This document shows positions 22,411-31,901 of a DNA stretch of 64,000 nucleotides, piece after piece. A program made the translations under genes and the position numbers. This stretch comes from Caryophanales bacterium UBA784 (lineage in GTDB: Bacteria; Bacillota_I; Bacilli_A; RFN20; CAG-288), in assembly GCA_002297045.1 (NCBI GenBank), contig DBJE01000003.1, positions 124,001 to 188,000 on the forward strand, in the 5' to 3' direction. Below the pieces are notes generated by a model. That model did no database searches. It worked only from the letters and a program-made list of their open reading frames with translations, and was not told where the DNA came from. The first letter of the stretch is position 1. The number at the start of each line of letters is the position of its first letter.

Positions 22411-24384
22411 TCAGGCAAGCAGGTAGACGGTCATGGAGGCAGCTGGCCATCTTAGGGAAAGAGGTATCCTTTTCCCGTCCTCATTGACATAGAGTGCTTT
22501 ATAGGAGGGAAGGTCTGAAGCATAGTCGCTGATTAGCGACGAGGGAACCACTTTAAGGGAATCGACTAAAATCTTTTCCTGGTTATTATAGTCTTTAATG
22601 GTGATGGTAATTGCCTTTGTCCTTTTCCGGTAAATCGTAATCTCTTCTCTCTTTTCATGTCCTGTGTTCCTTACATGAGGGAAGGTGAAGGGTTTTGTCA
22701 TGGCCTCATCAAGGTAAAGCCCGTCATAAAGATAGGTATTTCCGTCTTTTTCATAGGCCTTCTTTAAAGAGGGGAAGGAAGCTTCTTCAAAGAGGGAAGG
22801 TCCGACTTCCCCAGTGTCCTTGTCCGCCTTAAAAGAGCCATAGGCAACCCTGTCTTCCGTCTCTCCCCTGCTTATATAGGAATCGCTTGGATTATACGAA
22901 GATTTAATCGTCCTCTTTCCTAAATAGTCAAGGACATAGGTAAGGGTTAGGTCATTATTTGGCCTGACGGATGAGGTGAATGCCACTTCTTTCCCGTTCT
23001 GCAAAAGATAATATCCTTTGGCATAGAGATGGTGGTCCGTGATGGTTTTGGTCGATTTTTTTGCAAAGCTCTCAAGGTAGGATGAAAGATTATCGTTTTC
23101 CTTTACCGGAATCTTCTCCCTGGGAAGTCTCTCTGCCTCGGGGAAGTCGGTAGGATAATCGATGGAAAGAGTGAGAAGAGGATAAGAATCATAGACGGCA
23201 AGAAGGGTCAACTCTTCTTTTCCTCTTGGAAGAGGATCATAAACTACATCAAAGTCCTCTCCTTCCAAGGTAAAGCCTTTGAAATGGGCGTTCGTCTTGA
23301 CCGGTGCGTGGCTTTCCTTGAACTTCTTTCCGAGGATGTCTTCGGAATAGTAGGTATCTATGGTTTCCTTTTCTTTTCCGTCGACCTTTCCTCCGTCATA
23401 ATCTATCGTCAAGGTGATCTTATTGTCCCATTTTAGATAAAGATCGAAGCTTACGCTTCCGATAGGGGAATCCCTATAGAACGGTTCGGTGAGTTCCTTG
23501 TCGAGGAAAAAGCCGGCAAAGCGGTATTTTTTACTGTCTGAAGGATAGTAGAACTGCAAGTGCTCGGTAGAATAGTCAAAGGAGAACTTCTCCGACATGA
23601 TTTCCTTCAGCTTTGTTTCGATGCTATTCTTTCCTTGGAAAGATTCGTCTTCCCTTCCTTCGATACCATAATGAAGGGTGATTGTAGGATCGCTGATATA
23701 GGATGCATAAAGTGTCCTATTGTTTCCTTCCCTTTCCGGGAACTGCCTTTTTTCATCGCCGAAAGAAGAAGTAAACGGATAGACACCTTCCGGTTTAGTC
23801 CTATCAAGGGAATAGTGGGTTATCTTGTTTTCGTCTTCGCTGGCGATAAGCGGATACTTTGTATACCAGTAGTCAAAGGTCAGATGGCTCTCTTCCGGAC
23901 AGCTGACCGTGGGGAGATAGGACGTATCGGTAATCGGCTTGGAAGTATAGCCGTTCAGCCTGTTTCCGGAAAAAGACTTGGCATCGTTGACTGGAGCAAC
24001 AAGACTTGCCCCTTTCTCCTTCCCAGTGGTCAAATCGAAGGAAAAGGAGGCAAGAGGTTCAAAATAGGCATAAAGTGTTGTCGTTCCATAGGGATAAAAA
24101 TAATAGGATTCCGTACCCTGAGGATCCCTGCGCTTATTGATTGCACGATACTTTCCGTTTTTGTCTTTCTCCTGCCACCCCACAAAATAATAGCCATCCT
24201 TTTTTGCATCGGGAATGTCGACTTGAATCTTTTCCCCGGCAGGCCCTTCCAAATAGTCGGTCGAGAAAGAAGGGGAGACAAATTCTCCTCCGTTGAGGAC
24301 GAAATTGATCCGTCCTTTTGTGCTTTGACAGGAAGCGAGAGAAAGCAGAGAGCAGAGAAAAACAAGAATATTTGCTTTTTTCAT
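22411..24384 (-). CDS. Surface lipoprotein with InlB-type beta repeats
   Basis: A 657-aa lipoprotein: signal peptide, lipobox LASC with Cys19, then modules of the Listeria-Bacteroides/InlB B-repeat type. Each has a GY.F.GW or similar core and a short beta pattern (e.g. GYYFVGWQEKDKNGKY, RFAGFFLDKELTEPF, DGLYLDEAMTKPF). It has no catalytic motif. Such repeats are found in surface adhesins and carbohydrate-associated proteins. It is anchored outside the membrane by lipid. The ATG 24384 lies 8 nt after a TATAAT and has no Shine-Dalgarno site. Monocistronic. The function is not decidable beyond surface exposure. Confidence 0.8.
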   Translation of the reverse strand: MKKANILVFLCSLLSLASCQSTKGRINFVLNGGEFVSPSFSTDYLEGPAGEKIQVDIPDAKKDGYYFVGWQEKDKNGKYRAINKRRDPQGTESYYFYPYGTTTLYAYFEPLASFSFDLTTGKEKGASLVAPVNDAKSFSGNRLNGYTSKPITDTSYLPTVSCPEESHLTFDYWYTKYPLIASEDENKITHYSLDRTKPEGVYPFTSSFGDEKRQFPEREGNNRTLYASYISDPTITLHYGIEGREDESFQGKNSIETKLKEIMSEKFSFDYSTEHLQFYYPSDSKKYRFAGFFLDKELTEPFYRDSPIGSVSFDLYLKWDNKITLTIDYDGGKVDGKEKETIDTYYSEDILGKKFKESHAPVKTNAHFKGFTLEGEDFDVVYDPLPRGKEELTLLAVYDSYPLLTLSIDYPTDFPEAERLPREKIPVKENDNLSSYLESFAKKSTKTITDHHLYAKGYYLLQNGKEVAFTSSVRPNNDLTLTYVLDYLGKRTIKSSYNPSDSYISRGETEDRVAYGSFKADKDTGEVGPSLFEEASFPSLKKAYEKDGNTYLYDGLYLDEAMTKPFTFPHVRNTGHEKREEITIYRKRTKAITITIKDYNNQEKILVDSLKVVPSSLISDYASDLPSYKALYVNEDGKRIPLSLRWPAASMTVYLLA

Positions 24385-24392
24385 CTTACTAT

Positions 24393-24398
24393 ATTATA
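24393..24398 (-). promoter_or_regulatory. -10 box of the repeat lipoprotein, leaderless type
   Basis: TATAAT on the minus strand, 8 nt before the ATG at 24384, with no ribosome binding site between. Confidence 0.5.
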
Positions 24399-24422
24399 TC
24401 GTTTTCCCTTTCCTATGAAAAG

Positions 24423-24448
24423 AAAAAGTCCGGCCCATGGCCGGACTT
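24423..24448 (-). terminator. Terminator after pnp
   Basis: A 10-bp stem (AAGTCCGGCC / GGCCGGACTT) with a 3-nt loop and a T run on the minus strand. Confidence 0.85.
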
Positions 24449-24462
24449 AATCTTCAAAAGGA

Positions 24463-26706
24463 TTATTTATGGTCGCGGTGGAAGGAATGGTTAGGCTTGG
24501 AAGCGGGACGCGGACGGTCAGGACGATCGATGTAGCCTTCCGGTTTCGGAGTGAATTCGCGATGGCTGATGTCGATTCTTCCCTGGGCATCGATACCGGT
24601 GACGATGACCTTAAGGGTATCGCCAAGATGGCAGACATCCTCAACCTTCTCGACTCTGTTCCATCCGAGTTTAGAAATGTGGCAGAGGGCATCGGTATTT
24701 CCAAAGAGGTTCACAAAGCAGCCGTAGCTTTCAATGCGGACAACCTTTCCATCAAAGACATCACCGACTTTGGCGACACGTGCGATATTCCTGATCCTGT
24801 TGTAGGCCTTATCGATGGTCTCGTAATGGACGGAATAAAGGATGACACGGCCATCATCGTTGATATCAATCTTTACATCGTTGTCGCAATCGGCAATGAT
24901 ACCATTGATGACCTTGCCCTGCGATCCGATGACTTCACGGATTTTGTCGGGTTCGATGTTGAACTTCTTCCTCTTTAAGGCATAAGGAGAAAGTTCCTTG
25001 CGAGGCTCGGGAATGGCCTTGAGCCTGACGGAGAGAATCTGCCTACGTGCAGGATGAGACTGGGCAAGTGCTTCTTTCAGGACTTCACGGGTGATTCCGC
25101 GGATTTTAATATCCATCTGAAGGGCAGTGATACCATTAGGAGTTCCGGCAACCTTGAAGTCCCTGTCTCCGAGATGGTCTTCCCTTCCCTGGATATCGGT
25201 AAGGATCGTATACGGATGATTTCCGTCTAACGGTCCGGAAGTGATAAGTCCCATGGCAATGCCGGAGACCGGTGCCTTAAGAGGAACGCCGGCATCCCTT
25301 AATGCCATACAGCTAGCACAGATGGAAGCCTGGGAAGAGGAACCATTGGACTCGCAGACTTCGGCAACGCAGCGGATGGTGTAGGGGAAGTCTTCGACAG
25401 AAGGGAGAACATAGCTTAATGCTCTTTCCCCTAACGTTCCATGGCCGATTTCCCGGCGTCCCGGAGTTCCCCTGCGGCCAAGCTCACCGACGGAGAAAGG
25501 CGGGAAGTTATAGTGATGGAGCCAGCGTTTTTCCGTGTCTCCGGTGATGTCGTCGATAATCTGGGCCTCTTCAAGCGAACCTAACGTACAGGAAGAAATG
25601 ACCTGCGTCTGTCCGCGGGTGAACATGGCTGAACCATGTGCACGGGGAAGAAGATGGACTTGGGCATCGAGAGGACGGATTTCGTCGACCTTACGGCCGT
25701 CAGGACGGACCTTGTCGACCGTGATGAGACGGCGGACTTCATTGCGGACAACCTGTTCAAGGACTTCCTTAGCCTCATTGACGGCAAGGTCATGCCTTTG
25801 CTGGTTCTCGTATTTCTCGTTGGTGACGATGTTCTGGGCATCGACTAAATCGATGACTTCCTTTTCTAAGGCATCAATCGTGTTCTGACGTTCGAGCTTG
25901 TCGAAAATGGAAACAGCCTTGATGATTCTCTTTTCCTGGGTTTCGCTTTCGCCAGGGGCAATATAGTTACGGCACTTGTTGGCGAATTCCTCGTCGATGT
26001 GATAGATGTTAAGCGGACGCTTTGCCTTTCCGACTTTGGCAGTGATTTCCTTTTCGAATGCACAAAGCTTCTTGATGGCCTCGTGACCGAACCTTAAGGC
26101 GTCAAGCCTGTCATCCTCGCTCACTTCGGCGGCACCGGCTTCAACCATATTGATGGCAGCCTCGGTTCCGGCGACAGAAAGGTTGATATCGGAATTCTTC
26201 CTCTCTTCGACTGTCGGGTTGATAATCAGCTGTCCGTTGACTCTTCCGACATGGACGCCGGCAATCGGCCCCTCAAAGGGGATATCGGAGATGCAGAGAG
26301 CCAAGGAAGCACCGAACATGGCGGTCCTATCCGGGCTTGCATCCCTATCAGCGGACCTGACGGTGCAGGTGACCTGGGTTTCGTTGACGTATCCTTCCGG
26401 GAACATCGGACGGATAGGACGGTCAATCAGACGGGAAATCAAAGTCTCCCGATAGGATTGACGGCCTTCCCGGCGGAGGAAGGAGCCTGGAATCTTTCCG
26501 GCTGCATACTGACGTTCGAAATAGTTGACCGTAAGGGGGAAGAAATCCTGGCCTAGTTTGGCCTCTTTTGCCCCGCATACTGCACATAGGACGGCGGTAT
26601 CGTTAAACCGGACGAAGGCGGATCCATCGGCCTGTTTAGCGATTTCTCCGATTTCAACGGAAAGCTTTTTTCCGTAGAAGTCGAGGGAGAACACTTGCTT
26701 TGACAT
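24463..26706 (-). CDS. pnp: Polynucleotide phosphorylase
   Basis: A 747-aa PNPase, a 3'-5' phosphorolytic exoribonuclease of mRNA decay. Two RNase PH domains are visible, the first with FFPLTVNYFERQYAAGKIPG and the second with YNFPPFSVGELGRRGTPGRR and SNGSSSQASICA. A KH domain (REVIGSQGKVINGI) and an S1 domain (GDVFDGKVVRIESYGCFVNL) follow. It ends in a short basic tail. Start ATG 26706 has GAGG upstream. The neighbouring rpsO that often precedes pnp is not here. Own terminator at 24423-24448. Confidence 0.97.
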   Translation of the reverse strand: MSKQVFSLDFYGKKLSVEIGEIAKQADGSAFVRFNDTAVLCAVCGAKEAKLGQDFFPLTVNYFERQYAAGKIPGSFLRREGRQSYRETLISRLIDRPIRPMFPEGYVNETQVTCTVRSADRDASPDRTAMFGASLALCISDIPFEGPIAGVHVGRVNGQLIINPTVEERKNSDINLSVAGTEAAINMVEAGAAEVSEDDRLDALRFGHEAIKKLCAFEKEITAKVGKAKRPLNIYHIDEEFANKCRNYIAPGESETQEKRIIKAVSIFDKLERQNTIDALEKEVIDLVDAQNIVTNEKYENQQRHDLAVNEAKEVLEQVVRNEVRRLITVDKVRPDGRKVDEIRPLDAQVHLLPRAHGSAMFTRGQTQVISSCTLGSLEEAQIIDDITGDTEKRWLHHYNFPPFSVGELGRRGTPGRREIGHGTLGERALSYVLPSVEDFPYTIRCVAEVCESNGSSSQASICASCMALRDAGVPLKAPVSGIAMGLITSGPLDGNHPYTILTDIQGREDHLGDRDFKVAGTPNGITALQMDIKIRGITREVLKEALAQSHPARRQILSVRLKAIPEPRKELSPYALKRKKFNIEPDKIREVIGSQGKVINGIIADCDNDVKIDINDDGRVILYSVHYETIDKAYNRIRNIARVAKVGDVFDGKVVRIESYGCFVNLFGNTDALCHISKLGWNRVEKVEDVCHLGDTLKVIVTGIDAQGRIDISHREFTPKPEGYIDRPDRPRPASKPNHSFHRDHK

Positions 26707-26798
26707 TCTTTTTTTACCTCATGTATTTCTATTTACCCGCTTATTTTATCATATTGAATAGAGAAAGTTTCAGCATTTTCCGATTGTCGGAGGAAAAC

Positions 26799-27845
26799 TC
26801 ATTCCTGTGACTGGTATTTCCGATAAATCCGGAAATAGTAGGCCTTCCAAAGGGCATAGACTTTCTCTTCGCTGTAGGTCGAAGAGACTTCTTCGCTTGT
26901 TTCCTTGGCCTTCTTATAAAAGGCCGGATTATTTTTCCTTTGGGAAAGAAGAGAGGAAAACTCTTCCTCGTTGTTGGCACGGAGGGAGGAAGAGGGGAGG
27001 ATGGGATTATAGAGAGGCAAATCCCGGATGATGTAAGGGACATCGCATGCACAGCTTTCCAAAAGCGCCATGGGGAAGAGTTCATTGTAGCTAGGAAGAA
27101 GAAAGACGTTGCTGAGGTTGTAGACTTCGTTCCTCTTCTTCCGATCGACAATGCCAAGGAATTTCCTGTTTTTGCGTGGCTTCTTCCTTTCTTTTTTCAG
27201 TACGTCATAGCCATCGGTTATTCCTTTGAAGGAAAATCCCCCTGCCCAGAGGAAATACCTTTCCGGATGCTTTTCGCTTAGGGAAAGAAAGTCGAGGATT
27301 CCTTTTCTTGTCTGAACCTGTCCTACACCAAGGACGACAAAGGCATCCTTTGGAACTCCGTATTTTTCTCTCAGTTTCCTTTTCCTTTCTTTTTCAAGAG
27401 GAAAAAATTCGTCTTTTGATACAAAGTTTGGAATATAGCTTATTTTGTCTTCTTTTAGCCCATAACGGATTAACTCCTCTTTGAAAGAAGGGTTTACAAC
27501 CACAATTTCTTTTGCTTTTCTGTAAAACGAGATAACGTATTTTTTAAAAATCCGGAAGAAGAGCTTAGGAAGACGGATACTGCCTTCAAGAGTATCCGGC
27601 CTGAAATGAACGAACATGATGGTAGTCTTTCTTTTCGTCCTTCTTAGATAGAAAGAAGGATTGATGCTATGGATATGATAAAGGTCAAAGGAGGAAAAGT
27701 GTTTATTGACGGAAACGGAAAAATCGTTTTTTCCATATTTTTCCAGAAGTTTCCTTTCCTCAAGATAGACGCTGCCAACGCCTTGTGCCTTGACGCTGTC
27801 CGCCTTACTCAGCCTATTGATTCTCAGTTTCTGTTTCACTTGCAT
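26799..27845 (-). CDS. GT4 glycosyltransferase (GT-B fold)
   Basis: A 348-aa GT-B glycosyltransferase of family GT4. The C-terminal nucleotide-sugar domain is recognised from VLGVGQVQTRKGILDFLSL and VFLLPSYNELFPMALLESCACDVPYIIRD, the E(x7)E region. The N-terminal half is shorter and very basic. Enzymes of this type in Bacillota add glucose or galactose to glucosyl-diacylglycerol or to surface glycans. Together with the GT4 at 40554 it could make diglycosyl-diacylglycerol, but this is inference. Divergent from the M3 peptidase gene. The start ATG 27845 has no strong ribosome binding site. Confidence 0.82.
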   Translation of the reverse strand: MQVKQKLRINRLSKADSVKAQGVGSVYLEERKLLEKYGKNDFSVSVNKHFSSFDLYHIHSINPSFYLRRTKRKTTIMFVHFRPDTLEGSIRLPKLFFRIFKKYVISFYRKAKEIVVVNPSFKEELIRYGLKEDKISYIPNFVSKDEFFPLEKERKRKLREKYGVPKDAFVVLGVGQVQTRKGILDFLSLSEKHPERYFLWAGGFSFKGITDGYDVLKKERKKPRKNRKFLGIVDRKKRNEVYNLSNVFLLPSYNELFPMALLESCACDVPYIIRDLPLYNPILPSSSLRANNEEEFSSLLSQRKNNPAFYKKAKETSEEVSSTYSEEKVYALWKAYYFRIYRKYQSQE

Positions 27846-27910
27846 GGCTCAATTTCCCGTTTTAGAATATCGGCATAGTTTTCATTATTATAAACAAAAA
27901 GGAGGAAGGC

Positions 27911-29641
27911 ATGATTCAGCATTTTTCACCCGACTTTGTCCATCTCGAGGATGTCAAAGTCTATGCTCTTGATCAGAAGGAAATCATCAATAAGATCAAC
28001 GGACTCGATGAAAGAAGGAAAAAGGCGGAAAACGGACAGGAGGCAGTCGCCTTAGTCAAGGAATATTTTGCCTTGGAAGACGATATCCAGACAGCCAGGT
28101 GTCTGATTAACATCCGCTATACCATCAACACCAAGGACGAGTACTATCACCGGCTGTATGACGAAAGGAATCAAATCCTTCCGCAAATCCAGGAGGCAAC
28201 CAATCGGTTTGACAAGGATTTCTATTCCTCCCCCTTCCGGAAGGAGCTTGTGGAAGCCTTCGGACAGCTCTATTTCGATCAGGTTGCATTAGGGAGGAAG
28301 ACCTTTTCACCGGAAATTATCAATGACTTGGTCGAAGAGAATAAGCTCGTCAGGGAATACACAGATCTTCTTTCTTCCGGAATCATCGAGTTCCGCGGTG
28401 AAAAGTATTCTATTCCCCAGATGGGGAAGTTCACTACTTCCCTTGACCGGGAAACACGCAAGGAAGCCTCTCAGCTTGTCTGGGACTTCTATGCTAAGAA
28501 CGATGAAAAAATCGGAAGGATATACGATCAAAGGGTCCACGTCCGGGACCGCAGGGCGAAAAAACTTGGGTTTAAGAACTATCTCCCTCTTGGCTATGCC
28601 AGAAGGGGAAGACTGGATTGGAACGAGGATGATGCCAAGGAATACCGAAGAAAGATTCTCGAAGAAGTTGTCCCTCTTTCCAATAGAATCCGTGCCGCCC
28701 AGAAGGAACGCTTAGGATATAAGGAAGACACCCGCTTCTATGATTATTCCATCTTCTATAAAAGCGGCAATCCAACGCCTAAAGGAACGGAAGAAGAGCT
28801 CTTGGCTGCTGCCTCACAAAGGTATAATGAACTTTCTCCTGTGGCGGGGAAATATTTCGACTTCATGGTCAGCCACCATTGCTTAGACCTTCTTGCCAAA
28901 CCAGGAAAAGCTGGGGGAGGATACAGGGAATACATTCCTGGACTTAAGACATCCTTTATCTTTGCCAATTTTAACGGAACCTCAGACGATGTTGATACCT
29001 TGACTCATGAATTCGGTCATTCTCTTCAGGGTTTTCTTGGCGGAGAGAGGCTTGTGCCGAATTACCGGTGCCCTGGAAGGGAGTGTGCAGAGAGGCACTC
29101 TAGGTCAAGGGAATACCTGACCTATCCCTACAGGAAGCTTTTCTTTAAGGAAGACGAGGAAAAATATCGTTATCAGCATCTCTGCGATGCCATAACCTTC
29201 ATTCCTTATGGCTGTATCGTCGATGCCTTCCAGGCCCATGTCTATGAGAATCCGGATAGGACCTGGAAGGAAAGAAAGGCCTACTGGCGTTCCTTGGAAA
29301 AGGAATATCTCCCCTACCGGGAATATCCGGATAATGCATTCCTGCAATCCGGAGGATATTTCTACCGCCAAGGGCATATCTTCCAGAACCCCCTTTACTA
29401 CCTTGACTATACTATCGCCCAGGTTGTCGCCCTGGAATTCTTCAGTGAATCTCTTCGTGATCCGAAAAAGACCTTTGATAAATACCTCGCTTTCTGTCGG
29501 CTTGGCGGCACCCTTCCTTTCCGTAAGCTACTTGCTAAGGCGGGAATCGAGAATCCGATGGATGGTGACACACTAAAGGATGTCAGGCAATCAATTTGGT
29601 CTTACTTAGGCACTTTTCATCCAAATGACCTTGAAAAATAA
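27911..29641 (+). CDS. M3-family oligoendopeptidase (PepF-like)
   Basis: A 576-aa M3 metallopeptidase. The zinc motif HEFGH lies near residue 368 in DVDTLTHEFGHSLQ, with the third ligand region in ECAERHSRSREYLTYP. The N-terminal helical domain matches oligoendopeptidase F. It degrades short cytoplasmic peptides. There is no signal peptide. ATG 27911 has an AAAAGGAGG site. It is the first gene of a plus-strand unit with the zinc-ribbon protein 38 nt downstream. The HEFGH-to-Glu spacing appears intact. Confidence 0.9.
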   Translation: MIQHFSPDFVHLEDVKVYALDQKEIINKINGLDERRKKAENGQEAVALVKEYFALEDDIQTARCLINIRYTINTKDEYYHRLYDERNQILPQIQEATNRFDKDFYSSPFRKELVEAFGQLYFDQVALGRKTFSPEIINDLVEENKLVREYTDLLSSGIIEFRGEKYSIPQMGKFTTSLDRETRKEASQLVWDFYAKNDEKIGRIYDQRVHVRDRRAKKLGFKNYLPLGYARRGRLDWNEDDAKEYRRKILEEVVPLSNRIRAAQKERLGYKEDTRFYDYSIFYKSGNPTPKGTEEELLAAASQRYNELSPVAGKYFDFMVSHHCLDLLAKPGKAGGGYREYIPGLKTSFIFANFNGTSDDVDTLTHEFGHSLQGFLGGERLVPNYRCPGRECAERHSRSREYLTYPYRKLFFKEDEEKYRYQHLCDAITFIPYGCIVDAFQAHVYENPDRTWKERKAYWRSLEKEYLPYREYPDNAFLQSGGYFYRQGHIFQNPLYYLDYTIAQVVALEFFSESLRDPKKTFDKYLAFCRLGGTLPFRKLLAKAGIENPMDGDTLKDVRQSIWSYLGTFHPNDLEK

Positions 29642-29679
29642 GGTAAAATTCTGTAACCTTATGTGAAAGAGGAAACATT

Positions 29680-30039
29680 ATGAAATATTGTTCACACTGT
29701 GGGAAGGAAATTGACGATAATGTTAAGTTTTGTCCTTATTGCGGCCAGCCGGTGAATGGCGGCTTCAATGAGGTAGGGAGGAATCAGAGCTATGAATACT
29801 CTTCTTCCTCTTCCAGCTCTGCTCTTGTCTTAGTTGCTTTCATTCTCGGTATTCTTTCGACAATCGCCAGGGGATGGCTTCTCATCCCTCTTGCCTGGTG
29901 CATTCCAAGGCTGATTAAGGTGAATGATGCAAGAACGAATGGCGCCCGCCTCTCCGTAGGCTTCTGCGTCTGCTTCCTTCTCTTTGTCAACCTTATTGGT
30001 GGAATTCTTCTTCTCTGCAGCGATTCTGTCGAACAATAA
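29680..30039 (+). CDS. Zinc-ribbon membrane protein
   Basis: A 119-aa protein. The N-terminal zinc ribbon (CSHCGKEIDDNVKFCPYCGQP; two CXXC pairs) is followed by a Ser-rich linker and two hydrophobic helices (about 48-72 and 92-113). This is a common layout in Bacillota for small membrane proteins of unknown role. ATG 29680 has AGAGGAAA upstream. It follows the M3 peptidase gene and ends 16 nt before a strong bidirectional terminator. Confidence 0.75.
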   Translation: MKYCSHCGKEIDDNVKFCPYCGQPVNGGFNEVGRNQSYEYSSSSSSSALVLVAFILGILSTIARGWLLIPLAWCIPRLIKVNDARTNGARLSVGFCVCFLLFVNLIGGILLLCSDSVEQ

Positions 30040-30054
30040 ATAGGATATGAGGTA

Positions 30055-30087
30055 AAAAAGGCAGCCACAGACAAGGGCTGCCTTTTT
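30055..30087. terminator. Bidirectional terminator
   Basis: A 12-bp stem (AAAAAGGCAGCC / GGCTGCCTTTTT) between the convergent zinc-ribbon gene and the hydrate dehydratase gene. Confidence 0.88.
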
Positions 30088-30094
30088 CGATGGA

Positions 30095-30982
30095 CTATTT
30101 TCCTTCCTGGATGATTTGCTTCCTCGCGGATGGAAGGTCAAGGATGGAACCTATGGCAGGGGAGATTTCTTCTGCTTTTCTTTCTGCTGCCAGGTGGATC
30201 CTTTGATCCCCGAAAAGAATCACTTCTTCTTTAGACATGAGGGAACCGGCAAAGCTTAATAGCCCTGCCAAATATCCGGAGAGTCCGTCTCCGGATCCCG
30301 CCTTTCCTAAAAGGGAACAGGGAAGGTAGGATGAAGGAATCCTTTCCTTTTCCGTGACGAGAAGGGAGGAAAAGCTTTTTAGTAGGATCCTTACATGATG
30401 CTGTCTGGAAAAGCTCTGTGCTTCCTTGGCATAGTCCTGTGGATTACGGGAAGGAAGAGAAAGGCCAAACAGGGTTCTTGCTTCGCCAAGATGGGGAGTT
30501 AGGAGAATCCTTTTTGGAGAAAACGGACCATGGAACCCGGAATCCAGAATTTCCTTGAACCTTCTTATTCCCGAAGCATCAATAAGAAGGGTGCCATGAT
30601 AAAGGGTAAGGATGTCTTCAAGCAGGCGGAGGTTTTTCTCCGAAATCTCAATGCCGTTTCCGAACAAAAGTGAGGAATATCCATCGAGTGTCTTCTTCTT
30701 ACTGTTTTTCTCTTCCGACTGCAAATCCTCAAGGCACCAAGGTGAAAAGACCCTGTTGAGGGAAACACGGCTGGCAGCCAGAGGATAAATAACCTTAGGA
30801 ACGCAAAGAGAAGTGTACCCTGTACCGGACAGAGAAGAAAACAGGGCCGCAATCCTTGTGGCGCTTGGATAAGGAAGGCTTGAACCGATGATTAGGGTCT
30901 TTCCAAAGTCTGACTTGATTCCCTCCGGGTTTCTTTTCCAATAGATGGCTTTTAGGATCTCACTGAATCTTTTGTTTGTCAT
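30095..30982 (-). CDS. ADP-dependent NAD(P)H-hydrate dehydratase-like
   Basis: A 295-aa ribokinase-fold protein of the YjeF C-terminal/NnrD family that repairs hydrated NAD(P)H using ADP. The motif GKAGSGDGLSGYLAGLL corresponds to the family's GTGDvLaG nucleotide loop, and LLTPHLGEARTLFG to the ILTPHpGE region. The N-terminal epimerase domain (NnrE) is not fused and not nearby. The start ATG overlaps the GT2 stop in an ATGA junction. Divergent overall, so the call is moderate to good. Confidence 0.82.
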   Translation of the reverse strand: MTNKRFSEILKAIYWKRNPEGIKSDFGKTLIIGSSLPYPSATRIAALFSSLSGTGYTSLCVPKVIYPLAASRVSLNRVFSPWCLEDLQSEEKNSKKKTLDGYSSLLFGNGIEISEKNLRLLEDILTLYHGTLLIDASGIRRFKEILDSGFHGPFSPKRILLTPHLGEARTLFGLSLPSRNPQDYAKEAQSFSRQHHVRILLKSFSSLLVTEKERIPSSYLPCSLLGKAGSGDGLSGYLAGLLSFAGSLMSKEEVILFGDQRIHLAAERKAEEISPAIGSILDLPSARKQIIQEGK

Positions 30983-31869
30983 TTTTCAACAGAAAAGATT
31001 TTCTTTTCCCTCCGTTTGATTTCTTTCTTCGCCTTTTTGTCTTTTGCCTCTATCGAGGAGTTGAAATCATAGGAAAACTGAAGTTTCCTTGCCAGCCATA
31101 GTTTTCCAAAGAGCTTCTTTGTCCTCTCCGGTGCATGCAGTTTAGTGTATTCTTTCGCTTTTTTAAAAGCTACGAGGTGTTCTCTTATATTATTTCCTTC
31201 CCGGTTCCTTAAGGAGGACTTGTGTCTTCTATAGTAATAAATCGGTTTTTTCAGATAACAGACCTTGGCTGAGTTAAGCCTTACCTGGAAAAAGAACAAG
31301 GTATCTTCATATTTTCTCTGTGTCTGATCAAATAGAATGCCACAGGAAACCAGCAATGATTTTTTATAGAGTCTTCCCCAGCAGAATGTTCGCCTCTTCC
31401 TTAAGGGAGAGCGCCTGAGCTTTTTTAGTGCCTTCTTTCCATTTCCGGTAAAAGATGTTCTTGAATACCCTTTGACTGTCTTTTTTCCTAAGTCGAGGTA
31501 GTATCCCCCGGTTATGACATCGGCACCGGTTTTCCTTTCCCTGGAATAGAGGGTGGAAAGATAGTCTTTGGATACATAGTCGTCTCCATCGATAAAGGTG
31601 AGGAATTCTCCGCTTGAATGAAGAATACCAAGATTCCGCGATAGAGACGGACCGGAATTTTTCTCATAGCGATAATAGAAAACCTTTCCAGGATTTTCCT
31701 TTTCGTATTTCTTTCCTATCTCTTCCTCTCCACTATCACTTTTGCAGTCGATAAGGATGATGTTATAGCTCTTATCAAAGTCCTGGGAAAGAAGAGAGTC
31801 TAAACATTGGGAAAGAAAAGGAGCAGTATTATAGCAAGGTACAATAACGGATATGCAGGTCATTGGCAT
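30979..31869 (-). CDS. GT2 glycosyltransferase
   Basis: A 296-aa GT-A glycosyltransferase of family 2. It has SVIVPCYNTAPFLSQCLDSLLSQ, then FLTFIDGDDYVS with the DXD-type motif, and KYEDTLFFFQVRL with the catalytic acid. The C-terminal part is basic (KKAKKEIKRREKK), typical for membrane-surface association. Enzymes of this kind act in teichoic acid, capsule or glycolipid synthesis. No Shine-Dalgarno site lies before the ATG; a TATTAA is about 9 nt upstream, so it could be another leaderless start, though less clear. Overlaps the hydrate dehydratase gene. Confidence 0.85.
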   Translation of the reverse strand: MPMTCISVIVPCYNTAPFLSQCLDSLLSQDFDKSYNIILIDCKSDSGEEEIGKKYEKENPGKVFYYRYEKNSGPSLSRNLGILHSSGEFLTFIDGDDYVSKDYLSTLYSRERKTGADVITGGYYLDLGKKTVKGYSRTSFTGNGKKALKKLRRSPLRKRRTFCWGRLYKKSLLVSCGILFDQTQRKYEDTLFFFQVRLNSAKVCYLKKPIYYYRRHKSSLRNREGNNIREHLVAFKKAKEYTKLHAPERTKKLFGKLWLARKLQFSYDFNSSIEAKDKKAKKEIKRREKKIFSVEK

Positions 31870-31901
31870 AGCAATAGTTTAATAGAAAACGGATTAAATA
31901 A

